Positions 45,962-54,884 of a stretch of DNA of 64,000 bases are shown one piece after another (the stretch's first letter is position 1; each line of letters opens with the position of its first letter). Both the position numbers and the translations under genes were made by a program. The notes beneath the pieces are model-generated. The model was not told the origin of the DNA. It ran no database searches and saw only the letters and a program-made list of their open reading frames with translations. The DNA is from Variovorax sp. UMC13 (GTDB lineage: Bacteria > Pseudomonadota > Gammaproteobacteria > Burkholderiales > Burkholderiaceae_C), in contig NZ_LZZW01000016.1 of assembly GCF_014170375.1 (NCBI RefSeq), forward strand, positions 1-64,000. The letters run 5' to 3'.

Positions 45962-46693
45962 TCACCGGCGTGGCATCCCGGCCTCGCCCAGCGAGAAGCG
46001 CGCCACCATCTCGCGCGTGATCTGCACCGCGCGGTGCAGGCTCATGTCGATGTGGGCGGTGAGCACGTCCAGCGCGCGCGGCGTGTCGCGCCGCGCGATC
46101 AGCGCCACGATCTCGGCGTGGGCGTTGAAGGCGCGGTCGTTCCAGTCCGACTGCTCGATGTCGACGTGCCGCGCGACGTGGATGCGGCGCGTGACCACGT
46201 CCATGAAGGCCGCCAGCTCCTTGTTGTGCGACAGCGCCACCAGCCGGCGATGGAACTCCTCGTCGGCCAGCACCATGTCGGCGGTCGCCAGGTCGTCGGA
46301 GGCGGCCATCACCAGCTGCCAATAGCTGCCCAGCACCGCGATCTCCTCGTCGCCGGCCCGCTGCACCGCGAGCAGCACCGCCCGGCGCTCCAGCGCGATG
46401 CGCACCTGGTAGAGATCGAACACCTCGTCGACGCTGATCGCCTTGCGCAGGAAGCCCTTGTTCATCACGAAGTCGAGCAGGCCCTCGGCGGCCAGCCGGT
46501 TCAGCGCCTCGCGCAGCGGCGCGCGGCTCACGCCGAGCTCGCGCCCCAGCGCCTGTTCGTTGATGCGCGCGCCGGGCTTGAAGTCGTAGCGCATGCAGCG
46601 CTCGCGCAGCTCCAGGTAGAGCCGCTCCACGCTGCTCTCCTCGCGGGCCTCGCGCGGCGGTCGGGGGCTGGTTCGGCGAGGCGTTCGGGGCAT
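45962..46693 (-). CDS. GntR-family transcriptional regulator (FCD subfamily)
   Basis: This 243-residue regulator is divergent from the fused oxidoreductase gene. After a basic N-terminus, the winged helix (about 22-90) has EQALGRELGVSRAPLREALNRLAAEGLLDF. The FCD domain (about 95-225) carries metal/ligand residues in DEEFHRRLVALSHNKEL and AHAEIVALIARRDTPRALDVLTAHI. A 14-bp perfect palindrome at 46837-46850 in the divergent region fits the TGT-N2-ACA pattern of this subfamily and is probably its operator. A near copy before the ABC importer (56309-56322) suggests that it also controls the importer. Confidence 0.9.
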   Translation of the reverse strand: MPRTPRRTSPRPPREAREESSVERLYLELRERCMRYDFKPGARINEQALGRELGVSRAPLREALNRLAAEGLLDFVMNKGFLRKAISVDEVFDLYQVRIALERRAVLLAVQRAGDEEIAVLGSYWQLVMAASDDLATADMVLADEEFHRRLVALSHNKELAAFMDVVTRRIHVARHVDIEQSDWNDRAFNAHAEIVALIARRDTPRALDVLTAHIDMSLHRAVQITREMVARFSLGEAGMPRR

Positions 46694-46836
46694 GCGGCGA
46701 GTTGGAAAGGGATCGTGGCGATGGCGCCTGGGGGCCGAAGGTCGCAGTCGCTCAGGCGACAGGCCACGCCTCAGTGTAGCGAGCAATGCCGGGGCCGGTC
46801 CGATCGCGGAGTTTCCCTAGTAAGGGCCGCGGCCAA

Positions 46837-46850
46837 AAGTGTCGACACTT
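46837..46850. promoter_or_regulatory. Perfect 14-bp palindrome, probable GntR operator
   Basis: AAGTGTCGACACTT is a perfect palindrome containing TGT-CG-ACA. It lies 82 bases before the oxidoreductase start and 143 bases before the divergent GntR gene. A site matching 12 of 14 bases lies at 56309-56322. Confidence 0.65.
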
Positions 46851-46932
46851 GCAGCGGCACCTTCCGAGGATGCCGGACCGCAGGCGCAACCCGCGCGCCA
46901 ACCCCACAGACACCCCACGCCCGAGGCACGCC

Positions 46933-49900
46933 ATGACCTTGAAAGCCGTCACGCTCGACGACAAGTACACGCTGACCAGCGGCCGCATCTTCATCACCGG
47001 CACCCAGGCGCTGGTGCGGCTGCCGCTCACCCAGCACGAGCGCGACCGCCGCGCGGGCCTCGACACCGCGGGCTACATCAGCGGCTACCGCGGCTCGCCG
47101 CTGGGCGGGCTCGACGAACAGATCGCCAAGGCCAGCAAGCACCTGGGCGCGCGCAACGTGGTGTTCGTGCCGGGCGTGAACGAAGACCTCGCGGCCACCG
47201 CCGTCTGGGGCTCGCAGCAGGCCGAGATCGGCGGCGAGGGCAAGCACGACGGCGTGTTCGCCATGTGGTACGGCAAGGGCCCGGGCGTGGACCGCACCGG
47301 CGACGCCTTCCGCCACGGCAACCTCGCGGGCTCGTCCCGCCACGGCGGCGTGCTGGTGCTGATGGGCGACGACCACACCTGCGAATCGTCGACCACCTGC
47401 CACCAGAGCGAGTTCGCGATGGTCGACGCGATGATCCCGGTGCTGAGCCCGGCCGGCGTGCAGGAGATCCTCGACTACGGCGTGATCGGCTGGGCCATGT
47501 CGCGCTACAGCGGCTGCTGGGTCGGCATCAAGTGCGTCAAGGACACGGTCGAGGCCACCGCGTCGATCGACGTCGACATCGAGCGCGTGAAGATCGTCGC
47601 GCCACAGGGCGTGGACCTGCCCGCCGACGGCGTGAACATCCGCCAGCCCGACACGCCGCATGCACAGGAAGCGCGGCTGCACCGCCACAAGCTCGGCGCC
47701 GTGACCGCCTTCGCGCGCGCCAACGGCATCGACCGCATGGTGCTCGACAGCGCCGCGGCGCGGCTGGGCGTGGTCTCGCACGGCAAGAGCTACCTCGACG
47801 TGCTGCAGGCGCTCGACGACCTGGACCTGTCGGAGGCAGCGGCCGTGGCCAAGGGCCTGCGGCTCTACAAGGTGGGCATGCCCTGGCCGCTCGAGCCCCA
47901 GGGCGCGGTGGCCTTCGCCGACGGGCTGCAGAAGATCCTGGTGGTCGAGGAGAAGCGCAGCCTGATCGAGTTCCAGCTCAAGGAGCAGCTCTACGGCCGC
48001 GCCCACACGCCGGCCATCGTCGGCAAGCGCGACGAGCAGGGCGCGGTGATGTTCCAGTCGGAGATGGCGCTGGACTCGAACCAGATCGCGATCGCCATCG
48101 GCGAGCGGCTGCTCGAACTGGAAGACGACCCGGCCCTGCGCCGCCGAGTGGAGGAGATCAAGGCCTGGCGCGCGCCGCGCGGCGTGGTCGACATCCTGTC
48201 GCGCAGCTTCTACTTCTGCAGCGGCTGCCCGCACAGCTCCTCGACCGTGCTGCCCGCCGGCAGCAAGGGTTACGCGGGCATCGGCTGCAGCTGGATGGCG
48301 CAGAGCATGGACCGCTCGACCCTGGGCTACACGCAGATGGGCGCCGAGGGCATGTCGTGGGTCGGCGAGGCGCCCTTCTCCAGGCGCGCCCACATGTTCC
48401 AGAACATCGGCGACGGCACCTACTTCCATTCGGGCCTGCTCGCGATCCGCGCCGCGGTGGCCGCGCGCACCAACATCACCTACAAGATCCTGTTCAACGA
48501 CGCGGTCGCCATGACCGGCGGCCAGCGCCACGACGGCCCGCTCGACGTGCCGATGATCGCGCACCAGGTGCGCGCCGAGGGCGTGGGCCGCATCGTGATC
48601 GTGAGCGACGAGCCCGACAAGTACGCGGCCGACGTGCGCTGGCCCGAGGGCGTGACGGTGCACCACCGCGACGACATCGACGCGGTGCAGCGCGAGCTGC
48701 GCGAGATCCCCGGCACCACGGCCCTGATCTACGACCAGACCTGCGCGGCCGAGAAGCGGCGCCGGCGCAAGCGCGGCACCTTCCCCGACCCGGCCAAGCG
48801 GCTGGTGATCAACGACCTGGTGTGCGAGGGCTGCGGCGACTGCGGCGTGAAATCCAACTGCGTCTCGGTGCAGCCGCTGGAGACCGAGTTCGGCCGCAAG
48901 CGGCAGATCGACCAGTCCTCGTGCAACAAGGATTACTCCTGCGTCAAGGGCTTCTGCCCCAGCTTCGTCACGGTGCTGGGCGGCGCGCTGCGCAAGCCTG
49001 AGCCGATGGCCGAGACCACGCTGTTCCCGGTGCTGCCCGAGCCGGTGCTGCCCTCGCTCGACGGGCGCGTCTACAGCATCCTCGTGACCGGCATGGGCGG
49101 CACGGGCGTGGTCACCATCGGCGCCATCCTGGGCATGGCGGCGCACCTCGAAGGCCGGGGCTGCGGCCTGCTCGACATGGCGGGCCTGGCGCAGAAAGGC
49201 GGCTCGGTCTGGAGCCACCTGCGCTTCGGCGCCTCGCCCGAGGCCATCAAGACCATCCGCATCGCCGCCGGCGGCGCCGACCTGGTGCTGGGCTGCGACG
49301 TGATCGTGGCCGGCAACTCCAAGACCCTGGCCGCGACCCGGCGCGGCCGCACGCGGGTGCTGGTGAACACCAAGGAGTTCATGCCGGGCGAGTTCTCGCG
49401 CAACGCCGACATGCAGTTCCCGCGCGACGGCCTGCGCGGCAACGTGATCGACGCGGTGGGCGAGGATGCGGCCGAGTTCGTCGACGCGGGCCGCATCGCG
49501 ACCGCGCTGCTCGGCGACAGCATCGCGGCCAACATGTTCATGCTGGGCTTCGCCTACCAGCGAGGACTGATCCCGATCGGCGCCGCGGCCATCGAGGCCG
49601 CGATCGACCTCAACGGCACCGGCCAGCGCATGAACGCCGACGCCTTCCTCTGGGGCCGCCGCACCGCGGTCGACCCGCAGGCGGTCGAGCGCCTGCTGGC
49701 GCTCAAGCGCGGCAGTGAAGGCGCGGCCGTGTCGCCACCGCGCGCGAAGAACCTCGACGAGACCATCGCGCTGCGCACCCGCTTCCTCACCGACTACCAG
49801 GACGCGGCCTACGCGGCGCGCTACACCGCGCTGGTCGAGCGCGTGCGCGCGGCCGAGGCCGGCCGCTTCGGCCAGAGCAGCGCGCTGACCGAGGCCGTGG

Positions 49901-50421
49901 CCCGCTACCACTTCAAGCTGATGGCGATCAAGGACGAGTACGAGGTCGCGCGCCTGCATGCGCACAGCGGCTTCCTGGCCAAGCTCGGGCAGCAGTTCGA
50001 GGGCGACTACCGGCTGGTGTTCAACCTCGCGCCGCCGCTGCTGTCGCGCCGCGACCCGGCCACCGGCGAACTGCGCAAGCGCGAGTTCGGCGCCTGGGTG
50101 CTGCCGCTGTTCCGGGTGCTCGCCAAGCTGCGCACGCTGCGCGGCACGCGCTTCGACCTGTTCGGCCGCAGCGAGGAACGCCGCGGCGAGCGCGCCGTGC
50201 TCGCGCGCTACGAGCAGACTCTCGAGCGCGTGCTCGGCACGCTGCAGTCGTCCTCGGACCCGGCCCACCATGCCGCCGCCGTGGCGCTGGCCTCGCTGCC
50301 CGAGGACATCCGCGGCTACGGCCATGTACGCGCCAAGAGCCTGGTCGCGGTGCAGGCGCGCGAGCAGGAGCTGCTGGCCGCGCTCGAGCGCCGCGTGATC
50401 CCGCTGCAGCGCGCCGCCTGA
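46933..50421 (+). CDS. Fused indolepyruvate:ferredoxin oxidoreductase
   Basis: This 1162-residue cytoplasmic enzyme oxidatively decarboxylates aryl-pyruvates, or related 2-keto acids, to acyl-CoA and reduces ferredoxin. It joins the IorA (ThDP and ferredoxin) and IorB (gamma) parts in one chain. The N-terminal pyrimidine domain has GYRGSPLGGLDEQIA. The ThDP domain contains GCPHSSSTVLPAGSKG and NDAVAMTGGQ. A ferredoxin-like site has Cys631, 634, 637 and 643 (CEGCGDCG...NC) plus Cys664, 670 and 675. The gamma part begins SILVTGMGGTGVVT (about 720). An ATG 63 bases upstream is possible but the conserved part starts here. It is followed by a Bug receptor. Confidence 0.93.
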   Translation: MTLKAVTLDDKYTLTSGRIFITGTQALVRLPLTQHERDRRAGLDTAGYISGYRGSPLGGLDEQIAKASKHLGARNVVFVPGVNEDLAATAVWGSQQAEIGGEGKHDGVFAMWYGKGPGVDRTGDAFRHGNLAGSSRHGGVLVLMGDDHTCESSTTCHQSEFAMVDAMIPVLSPAGVQEILDYGVIGWAMSRYSGCWVGIKCVKDTVEATASIDVDIERVKIVAPQGVDLPADGVNIRQPDTPHAQEARLHRHKLGAVTAFARANGIDRMVLDSAAARLGVVSHGKSYLDVLQALDDLDLSEAAAVAKGLRLYKVGMPWPLEPQGAVAFADGLQKILVVEEKRSLIEFQLKEQLYGRAHTPAIVGKRDEQGAVMFQSEMALDSNQIAIAIGERLLELEDDPALRRRVEEIKAWRAPRGVVDILSRSFYFCSGCPHSSSTVLPAGSKGYAGIGCSWMAQSMDRSTLGYTQMGAEGMSWVGEAPFSRRAHMFQNIGDGTYFHSGLLAIRAAVAARTNITYKILFNDAVAMTGGQRHDGPLDVPMIAHQVRAEGVGRIVIVSDEPDKYAADVRWPEGVTVHHRDDIDAVQRELREIPGTTALIYDQTCAAEKRRRRKRGTFPDPAKRLVINDLVCEGCGDCGVKSNCVSVQPLETEFGRKRQIDQSSCNKDYSCVKGFCPSFVTVLGGALRKPEPMAETTLFPVLPEPVLPSLDGRVYSILVTGMGGTGVVTIGAILGMAAHLEGRGCGLLDMAGLAQKGGSVWSHLRFGASPEAIKTIRIAAGGADLVLGCDVIVAGNSKTLAATRRGRTRVLVNTKEFMPGEFSRNADMQFPRDGLRGNVIDAVGEDAAEFVDAGRIATALLGDSIAANMFMLGFAYQRGLIPIGAAAIEAAIDLNGTGQRMNADAFLWGRRTAVDPQAVERLLALKRGSEGAAVSPPRAKNLDETIALRTRFLTDYQDAAYAARYTALVERVRAAEAGRFGQSSALTEAVARYHFKLMAIKDEYEVARLHAHSGFLAKLGQQFEGDYRLVFNLAPPLLSRRDPATGELRKREFGAWVLPLFRVLAKLRTLRGTRFDLFGRSEERRGERAVLARYEQTLERVLGTLQSSSDPAHHAAAVALASLPEDIRGYGHVRAKSLVAVQAREQELLAALERRVIPLQRAA

Positions 50422-50467
50422 GCGCTCCCTTTTCCCGCTGAACCGACAACAACCCGAGGAGACGACG

Positions 50468-51442
50468 ATGGTTTCGAAGAACACCCGGCGCATGGCGCTG
50501 ATGGCGCTGGCCGGCATCGGCCTGACCGGACTGGCGCAAGCCCAGCCGGCCGCCGCCTACCCCGACCGCAGCATCGAGCTGGTCGTGCCCTATGCGGCCG
50601 GCGGCGGCACCGACGCGCTGGCCCGCGCCTTCGCCGAGGTCTCGCGCAAGTACCTCAGGCAGAGCATCGTGGTGAACAACAAGCCCGGCGCCAGCGGATC
50701 GATCGGCTGGACCGACGTGATCAACAGCAAGCCCGACGGCTACAAGCTCGCGCTGGTGACGGTGGAACTCACCTTCCTGAACAGCCTGGGCCTGGTGAAG
50801 TTCACCCACGATGCGCTGACGCCCATCGCGCGGCTGAACTTCGACCCGTCGGCGATCACAGTGCGCGCCGACGCGCCCTGGAACACCATCGAGGAATTCC
50901 TCGCGGCCTCGAAGAAGACGCCCGGCGAGATGCGCATGGGCAACGCGGGCAACGGCTCGATCTGGAACCTCACGGCCTCGGCGCTGGAGGACCAAGCGCA
51001 GGTCAAGTTCAACCAGGTGCCCTACCAGGGCGCGGCACCCGCGGTGCTCGCGCTGCTGGGCGGCCACATCGACGCGGTGGCCGTGAGCCCGGCCGAGGTC
51101 GGCGTGCACCTGGCCGCGGGCAAGCTCAAGATGCTGGCCGTGATGTCGGACCAGCGCCTCAAGGGCTTCGAGAGCACGCCCACGCTCAAGGAGCGCGGCA
51201 TCGACGTGTCGCTGGGCGCCTGGCGCGGGCTGGCCGCGCCCAAGGGCACGCCACCCGAGGTGATCGAGATCCTCAAGGTCGCGGCCGAGAAGACCGCCAA
51301 GGACCCGGCCTTCATCGAGAGCCTGCAGAAGCTCAACCTCGGCTACTCCTACGCCGACAACACGGCCTTCAAGGCGCAGATGGTCAGCGACAGCGACTTC
51401 TACAAGAAGCTGATCGCGAAGATCGGGCTCAAGCTGCAGTGA
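50468..51442 (+). CDS. Bug-family periplasmic solute receptor
   Basis: This 324-residue periplasmic protein has a signal peptide (MVSKNTRRMALMALAGIG..., cleavage near AQA-QP) and the Bug opening AYPDRSIELVVPYAAGGGTD. Ligand-loop elements NNKPGASGSIGWTDVINSKPDGY and VPYQGAAPAVLALLGGHID follow. It is 46 bases after the oxidoreductase gene with a GAGGAGACG ribosome site, so they are probably co-transcribed and it may bind an aromatic keto acid or carboxylate used by that enzyme. No tctAB genes are next to it, so it would need membrane subunits from another locus. Confidence 0.93.
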   Translation: MVSKNTRRMALMALAGIGLTGLAQAQPAAAYPDRSIELVVPYAAGGGTDALARAFAEVSRKYLRQSIVVNNKPGASGSIGWTDVINSKPDGYKLALVTVELTFLNSLGLVKFTHDALTPIARLNFDPSAITVRADAPWNTIEEFLAASKKTPGEMRMGNAGNGSIWNLTASALEDQAQVKFNQVPYQGAAPAVLALLGGHIDAVAVSPAEVGVHLAAGKLKMLAVMSDQRLKGFESTPTLKERGIDVSLGAWRGLAAPKGTPPEVIEILKVAAEKTAKDPAFIESLQKLNLGYSYADNTAFKAQMVSDSDFYKKLIAKIGLKLQ

Positions 51443-51450
51443 GCGAGCGC

Positions 51451-51480
51451 GGCGCGGCGGCCCGCGAAGGCCGCCGCGCC
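51451..51480. terminator. Strong hairpin between convergent genes
   Basis: GGCGCGGCGGCC and GGCCGCCGCGCC form a perfect 12-bp stem around CGCGAA. It fills the 45-base gap between the Bug receptor stop and the leftward livF stop. No U-tract is seen, but the stem is very stable and probably defines both transcript ends. Confidence 0.55.
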
Positions 51481-51487
51481 CGGGCCC

Positions 51488-52195
51488 CTACTCCACGCCC
51501 AGGTAGATCTGCTGGATGCGGTTGTCGGCCGCCAGCTCCGCCGAGCTGCCGCTCTGCGCCACCTTGCCGTGCTCCAGCACATAGACGCGGTCGGCCACGC
51601 GCAGCGCCGACAGCGCGTCCTGCTCGGCCATGAGGATTGCTACGCCGCGGTCGCGGATCGCACAGATGGCGTCGAAGATCTCGATCTTGAGCTTGTGCGC
51701 GATGCCCACCGAGGGCTCGTCGAGCAGCAGCAGCTGGGGCGCGCCCATCAGCGCGCGGCCGATCGCGACCATCTGCTGCTGGCCACCCGACAGCGTGCTC
51801 ACGATCTGGCTGCCACGCTCGTGCAGCACCGGGAACAGCTTGAGCACCCACTGGTAGTCGCGCTCGATCGCCTCGCGGTCCTTGCGCAGGTAGGCGCCCA
51901 GCATCAGGTTCTTACGCACCGTGAGTTCGGCGAACAGGCGCCGCCCTTCGGGGCAGTGACAGACGCCGCGGCCCACCACCGCGTGCGCGGGCAGGTCGTG
52001 CAGCGACGCGCCGTCGAAGTTCAGCATGCCGCGCGATGTCACCGTGCGCGAGATGGCCTTGAGCAGCGTGGTCTTGCCCGCGCCGTTGGGCCCCAGCACC
52101 GCCACCAGCTCGCCGCGCCCGACGCCCAGGCTGATGTCCTCCAGCGCCATCGCCTTGCCGTAGAAGGCCTGCAGGTGGTCGATCTCAAGCAGCAT
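51488..52195 (-). CDS. livF: Liv-type ABC transporter ATPase (LivF)
   Basis: This 235-residue ATPase is one of two that drive a branched-chain/aromatic amino acid type (HAAT) importer. It shows Walker A GPNGAGKTT, the Q-loop region VCHCPEGRRLFAELTV, signature LSGGQQQMVAIGRAL and Walker B LLLLDEPSVGI. Unlike LivG, it lacks the longer insert, which is normal for LivF. It overlaps livG by 11 bases and is last in the leftward operon. The substrate remains open; HAAT systems also import urea, amides and aromatic acids. Confidence 0.93.
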   Translation of the reverse strand: MLLEIDHLQAFYGKAMALEDISLGVGRGELVAVLGPNGAGKTTLLKAISRTVTSRGMLNFDGASLHDLPAHAVVGRGVCHCPEGRRLFAELTVRKNLMLGAYLRKDREAIERDYQWVLKLFPVLHERGSQIVSTLSGGQQQMVAIGRALMGAPQLLLLDEPSVGIAHKLKIEIFDAICAIRDRGVAILMAEQDALSALRVADRVYVLEHGKVAQSGSSAELAADNRIQQIYLGVE

Positions 52196-52919
52196 GGGTG
52201 GCCTCCTGGCGGCCGATGTAGGCCTCGATCACGCGGGGGTTCTGGACGATCTCCTCGGGCGAGCCGATGCCGATGACCTCGCCGAAGTCGATCGCCACCA
52301 CGCGCGAGACCAGCTTCATGAACTCGCGCAGCTTGTGCTCGATCAGGATGATGGTCAGGCCCTTCTCGCGGTGCAGCTGCCGGATCAGCACCGACACCTC
52401 CTCGATCTCGCCCGAGCCCAGGCCGGCGAAGGGTTCGTCGAGCAGCAGCAGGTCGGGCTCGGTGGCGAGCGCGCGGGCGATCTCGAGCCGGCGCAGGTCG
52501 CCGTACGAGAGCTGCTCCGAGGGGTAGTCGGCCTTGGCCGCCAGCCCCGCGTCGGCCAGCAGCCGGCGCGCGCGCGCCTCGCGGTCGCCGGCCGGCACGC
52601 GCGGCCCCAGGCTGCCGACCAGCACGTTCTCGAGCACCGACATGCCGACGAAGGGTCGGCACAGCTGGAAGGTGCGCGCGATGCCCAGGCCGACGATGCG
52701 GTAGGGCTTCATGCCGCGGATCGACCGGCCCTGGAACACGATCTCGCCGCCGTCGGCCGGGATGAAGCCGGTCAGCAGGTTGTAGAGCGTGGTCTTGCCC
52801 GCGCCGTTGGGGCCGAGGATGCCGACGATCTCGCCCTTGGCGATGTCCAGGGTCACGCCCTTGACCGCATGCAGGCCGCCGAAGCGCTTGTCGAGGTTGC
52901 GTACGCTGAGCAAGCTCAT
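52185..52919 (-). CDS. livG: Liv-type ABC transporter ATPase (LivG)
   Basis: This 244-residue ATPase is the second nucleotide-binding subunit of the importer. Walker A is GPNGAGKTT at about residue 37, the conserved GIARTFQLCRPFVGMSVLENV segment follows, then signature LSYGDLRRLEIARAL and Walker B LLLLDEPFAGLGSGEI. The ATG at 52919 overlaps the livM stop by 4 bases. The C-terminal part ENR-type end reads PRVIEAYIGRQEATH. All features are standard for LivG. Confidence 0.94.
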   Translation of the reverse strand: MSLLSVRNLDKRFGGLHAVKGVTLDIAKGEIVGILGPNGAGKTTLYNLLTGFIPADGGEIVFQGRSIRGMKPYRIVGLGIARTFQLCRPFVGMSVLENVLVGSLGPRVPAGDREARARRLLADAGLAAKADYPSEQLSYGDLRRLEIARALATEPDLLLLDEPFAGLGSGEIEEVSVLIRQLHREKGLTIILIEHKLREFMKLVSRVVAIDFGEVIGIGSPEEIVQNPRVIEAYIGRQEATHAA

Positions 52920-53917
52920 GCCGACACCCGTCCTTTCAGCTTGTCCGCCGCGGCCGCATCGGGCGGCGGTGTGTCGGTGCGCCCGCCCGAGAGGCGGGCC
53001 CGCAGCCACTGCCAGGCCGGCGCCACCAGGCCCTTGGGCAGGAAGAACAGGATCAGGATCAGCACCACGCTGTAGACCATCAGCCGCCACTCGCCGAAGT
53101 CACGCAACAGCTCGGTCATGAGCGTGAGCAGCAGCGCGCCGCCGACCGCGCCGTAGATGGTGGTCATGCCGCCCACGTAGACCATGGTGATGATGGTGAC
53201 CGAGGTCACGACCGCGAACAGCTGCGGGCTGACCTGCAGCTGGTAGTGCGCGTACAGCGCGCCGCCCAGCCCGGCGAAGGCCGCGCTGATGGCCAGCGAG
53301 GCGATCTTGTAGAAGGTGACGTTGATGCCGGCGGCCATGCAGGTCGCCTCGTCGCCGCGGATCGCGCGCAGGATCAGGCCCCAGTTCGAATGCGCGACCC
53401 AGGTCAGCAGCGCGGTCGTGGCGGCCAGCACCGCGACCACGAACCAGTAGAAGTGCAGCGGGTTGTCCATCAGCGGAGCGATGCCCTGGATGCCCTCCTC
53501 GCCGCCCGTGTGTTCCCAGAAGATCAGCATCAGCCGCTGCATGATCACCGCGCCCGACAGCATCGCGAGCGCGAAATACGGGCCCTTGAGCCGCAGGGTC
53601 GGGAAGCCCATGATCAGCGAGAACACCACCGCCACCGCCATGCCCGCGGGCAGGCCCCACCAGGGCCCGAGGCCCAGGTGGGTGTTGAGGAAGCCGGCCG
53701 CGTAGGCGCCCACGCCGATGAACAGCGAGTGGCCGAAGTTCTCGCGCCCGGTCAGGCCCGACATGAAGTCCCAGCTCACGGCCCAGAGGCCGTAGATGGC
53801 GGCCACGGTGAGCACGCCGATCAGGTAGCTGCTGCTGACCACCATCGGCAGGCCGACGAACACCGCGAGCACGCCCACGGCAGCCACCAGGTCGATCTTC
53901 TTGAAGCGTTGGATCAT
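52916..53917 (-). CDS. livM: Liv-type ABC transporter permease (LivM)
   Basis: This 333-residue inner-membrane permease is one channel subunit of the importer. It has about nine to ten helices. The LivM signature appears in SWDFMSGLTGRENFGHSLFIGVGAY, followed by the cytoplasmic loop SNWGLILRAIRGDEATCMAAGIN that contacts the ATPase. The C-terminal tail is extended by polar residues (RLSGGRTDTPPPDAAAADK). It starts 13 bases after the livH stop and overlaps livG. Confidence 0.94.
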   Translation of the reverse strand: MIQRFKKIDLVAAVGVLAVFVGLPMVVSSSYLIGVLTVAAIYGLWAVSWDFMSGLTGRENFGHSLFIGVGAYAAGFLNTHLGLGPWWGLPAGMAVAVVFSLIMGFPTLRLKGPYFALAMLSGAVIMQRLMLIFWEHTGGEEGIQGIAPLMDNPLHFYWFVVAVLAATTALLTWVAHSNWGLILRAIRGDEATCMAAGINVTFYKIASLAISAAFAGLGGALYAHYQLQVSPQLFAVVTSVTIITMVYVGGMTTIYGAVGGALLLTLMTELLRDFGEWRLMVYSVVLILILFFLPKGLVAPAWQWLRARLSGGRTDTPPPDAAAADKLKGRVSA

Positions 53918-53930
53918 CGTGCGGCTCCGA

Positions 53931-54785
53931 TCAGAAGGCCGCGCGGCGGCCGAACAGGCCGGCCGGCCGGACCACCAGCACCACCAGCGTGACCAGCACC
54001 GAGAGGATCTCGGTCCAGGCGGTCGAGACCGTGTAGCTCACGATGGTCTCGGCATAGCCCAGCATGAAGGCCGCGACGATGCTGCCGGGGATCGAGCCCA
54101 GCCCGCCCAGCACCACGATCGCGAAGGCCTTGACCAGCGGCAGCAGGTGCATCGAGGGGTTGACCGACAGGAAGGGCCCGGCCATCACGCCGGCCAGCCC
54201 CGCGAGCGCGGCCGAGATGCCCATCACGACCGAGAAGATGCGGTCGCTGGGGATGCCCATGTACTGCGCGGCCTCGGGGTCCTGCGAGATCGCGAGAATC
54301 GCGCTGCCCAGCCGCGTGGTGCGGATGAACACGTAGACCGCGACGATCGCCACCACGCCGACCGCCAGCGCCAGCAGCCGCTGGCCCGCCACGTCGGCGC
54401 CGGCGATGGTGAACTTGGCATCGGAGAAGGCCGGCACGTTGCGGTACTCCGAGCCGAAGATCAGGAACAGCGCCTGCTCGACCACCAGTGCGATGGCCAG
54501 CGACATCATCAGCACCGCGATCTGCGAGGCGCGCATAGGCCGGATCAGCACCCGCTCCACCAGCATGCCGAAGGCCGCCACGAACAGCACCGACAGGATC
54601 GCGGCCAGCCACAGCGGCAGGCCCACCACCGAGGTCAGCGTGTAGGCGCCATAGGCCCCCAGCGCATAGAAGGAACCGTGCGCCAGGTTCAGGATGCGCG
54701 CCACGCCGAAGATCAGCGTGAAGCCCACCGCCAGCATCGCGTAGATCGAGCCGGTGATGGTGCCGAAGATGAGGATCTCTGCCAC
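53931..54785 (-). CDS. livH: Liv-type ABC transporter permease (LivH)
   Basis: This 284-residue inner-membrane permease is the other channel subunit. From the GTG at 54785 it begins with helix AEILIFGTITGSIYAMLAVGFT and the LivH hallmark LIFGVARILNLAHGSFYALGAY. Another hallmark, AISQDPEAAQYMGIPSDRIF, is the coupling loop. A GGAG site six bases before the GTG favours this start; a further GTG at 54809 would add eight residues. A GC hairpin lies between the binding-protein gene and this gene, which may lower expression of the membrane subunits relative to the receptor. Confidence 0.92.
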   Translation of the reverse strand: MAEILIFGTITGSIYAMLAVGFTLIFGVARILNLAHGSFYALGAYGAYTLTSVVGLPLWLAAILSVLFVAAFGMLVERVLIRPMRASQIAVLMMSLAIALVVEQALFLIFGSEYRNVPAFSDAKFTIAGADVAGQRLLALAVGVVAIVAVYVFIRTTRLGSAILAISQDPEAAQYMGIPSDRIFSVVMGISAALAGLAGVMAGPFLSVNPSMHLLPLVKAFAIVVLGGLGSIPGSIVAAFMLGYAETIVSYTVSTAWTEILSVLVTLVVLVVRPAGLFGRRAAF

Positions 54786-54849
54786 GTGCGTCTCCAGGGC
54801 TGCGCCCACGGTGGGGCGCGACGGGGTGATCGGAACTGGGAAGGGAGGC

Positions 54850-54866
54850 GCCCCGCGGCGCGGGGC
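54850..54866 (-). promoter_or_regulatory. Intercistronic hairpin between receptor and permease genes
   Basis: GCCCCGC and GCGGGGC pair around GGC in the 99-base gap between the binding-protein stop and livH. Such hairpins commonly let the receptor gene be expressed above the rest of the operon through 3'-end protection or partial termination. Confidence 0.4.
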
Positions 54867-54884
54867 ACCCGGTGCGGGCGCGGC

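Noticed and set aside
46771..50517. A long leftward open frame opposite the fused oxidoreductase
   Set aside because: No recognisable domain; composition typical of an antisense shadow. The rightward frame has complete IorA/IorB motifs.
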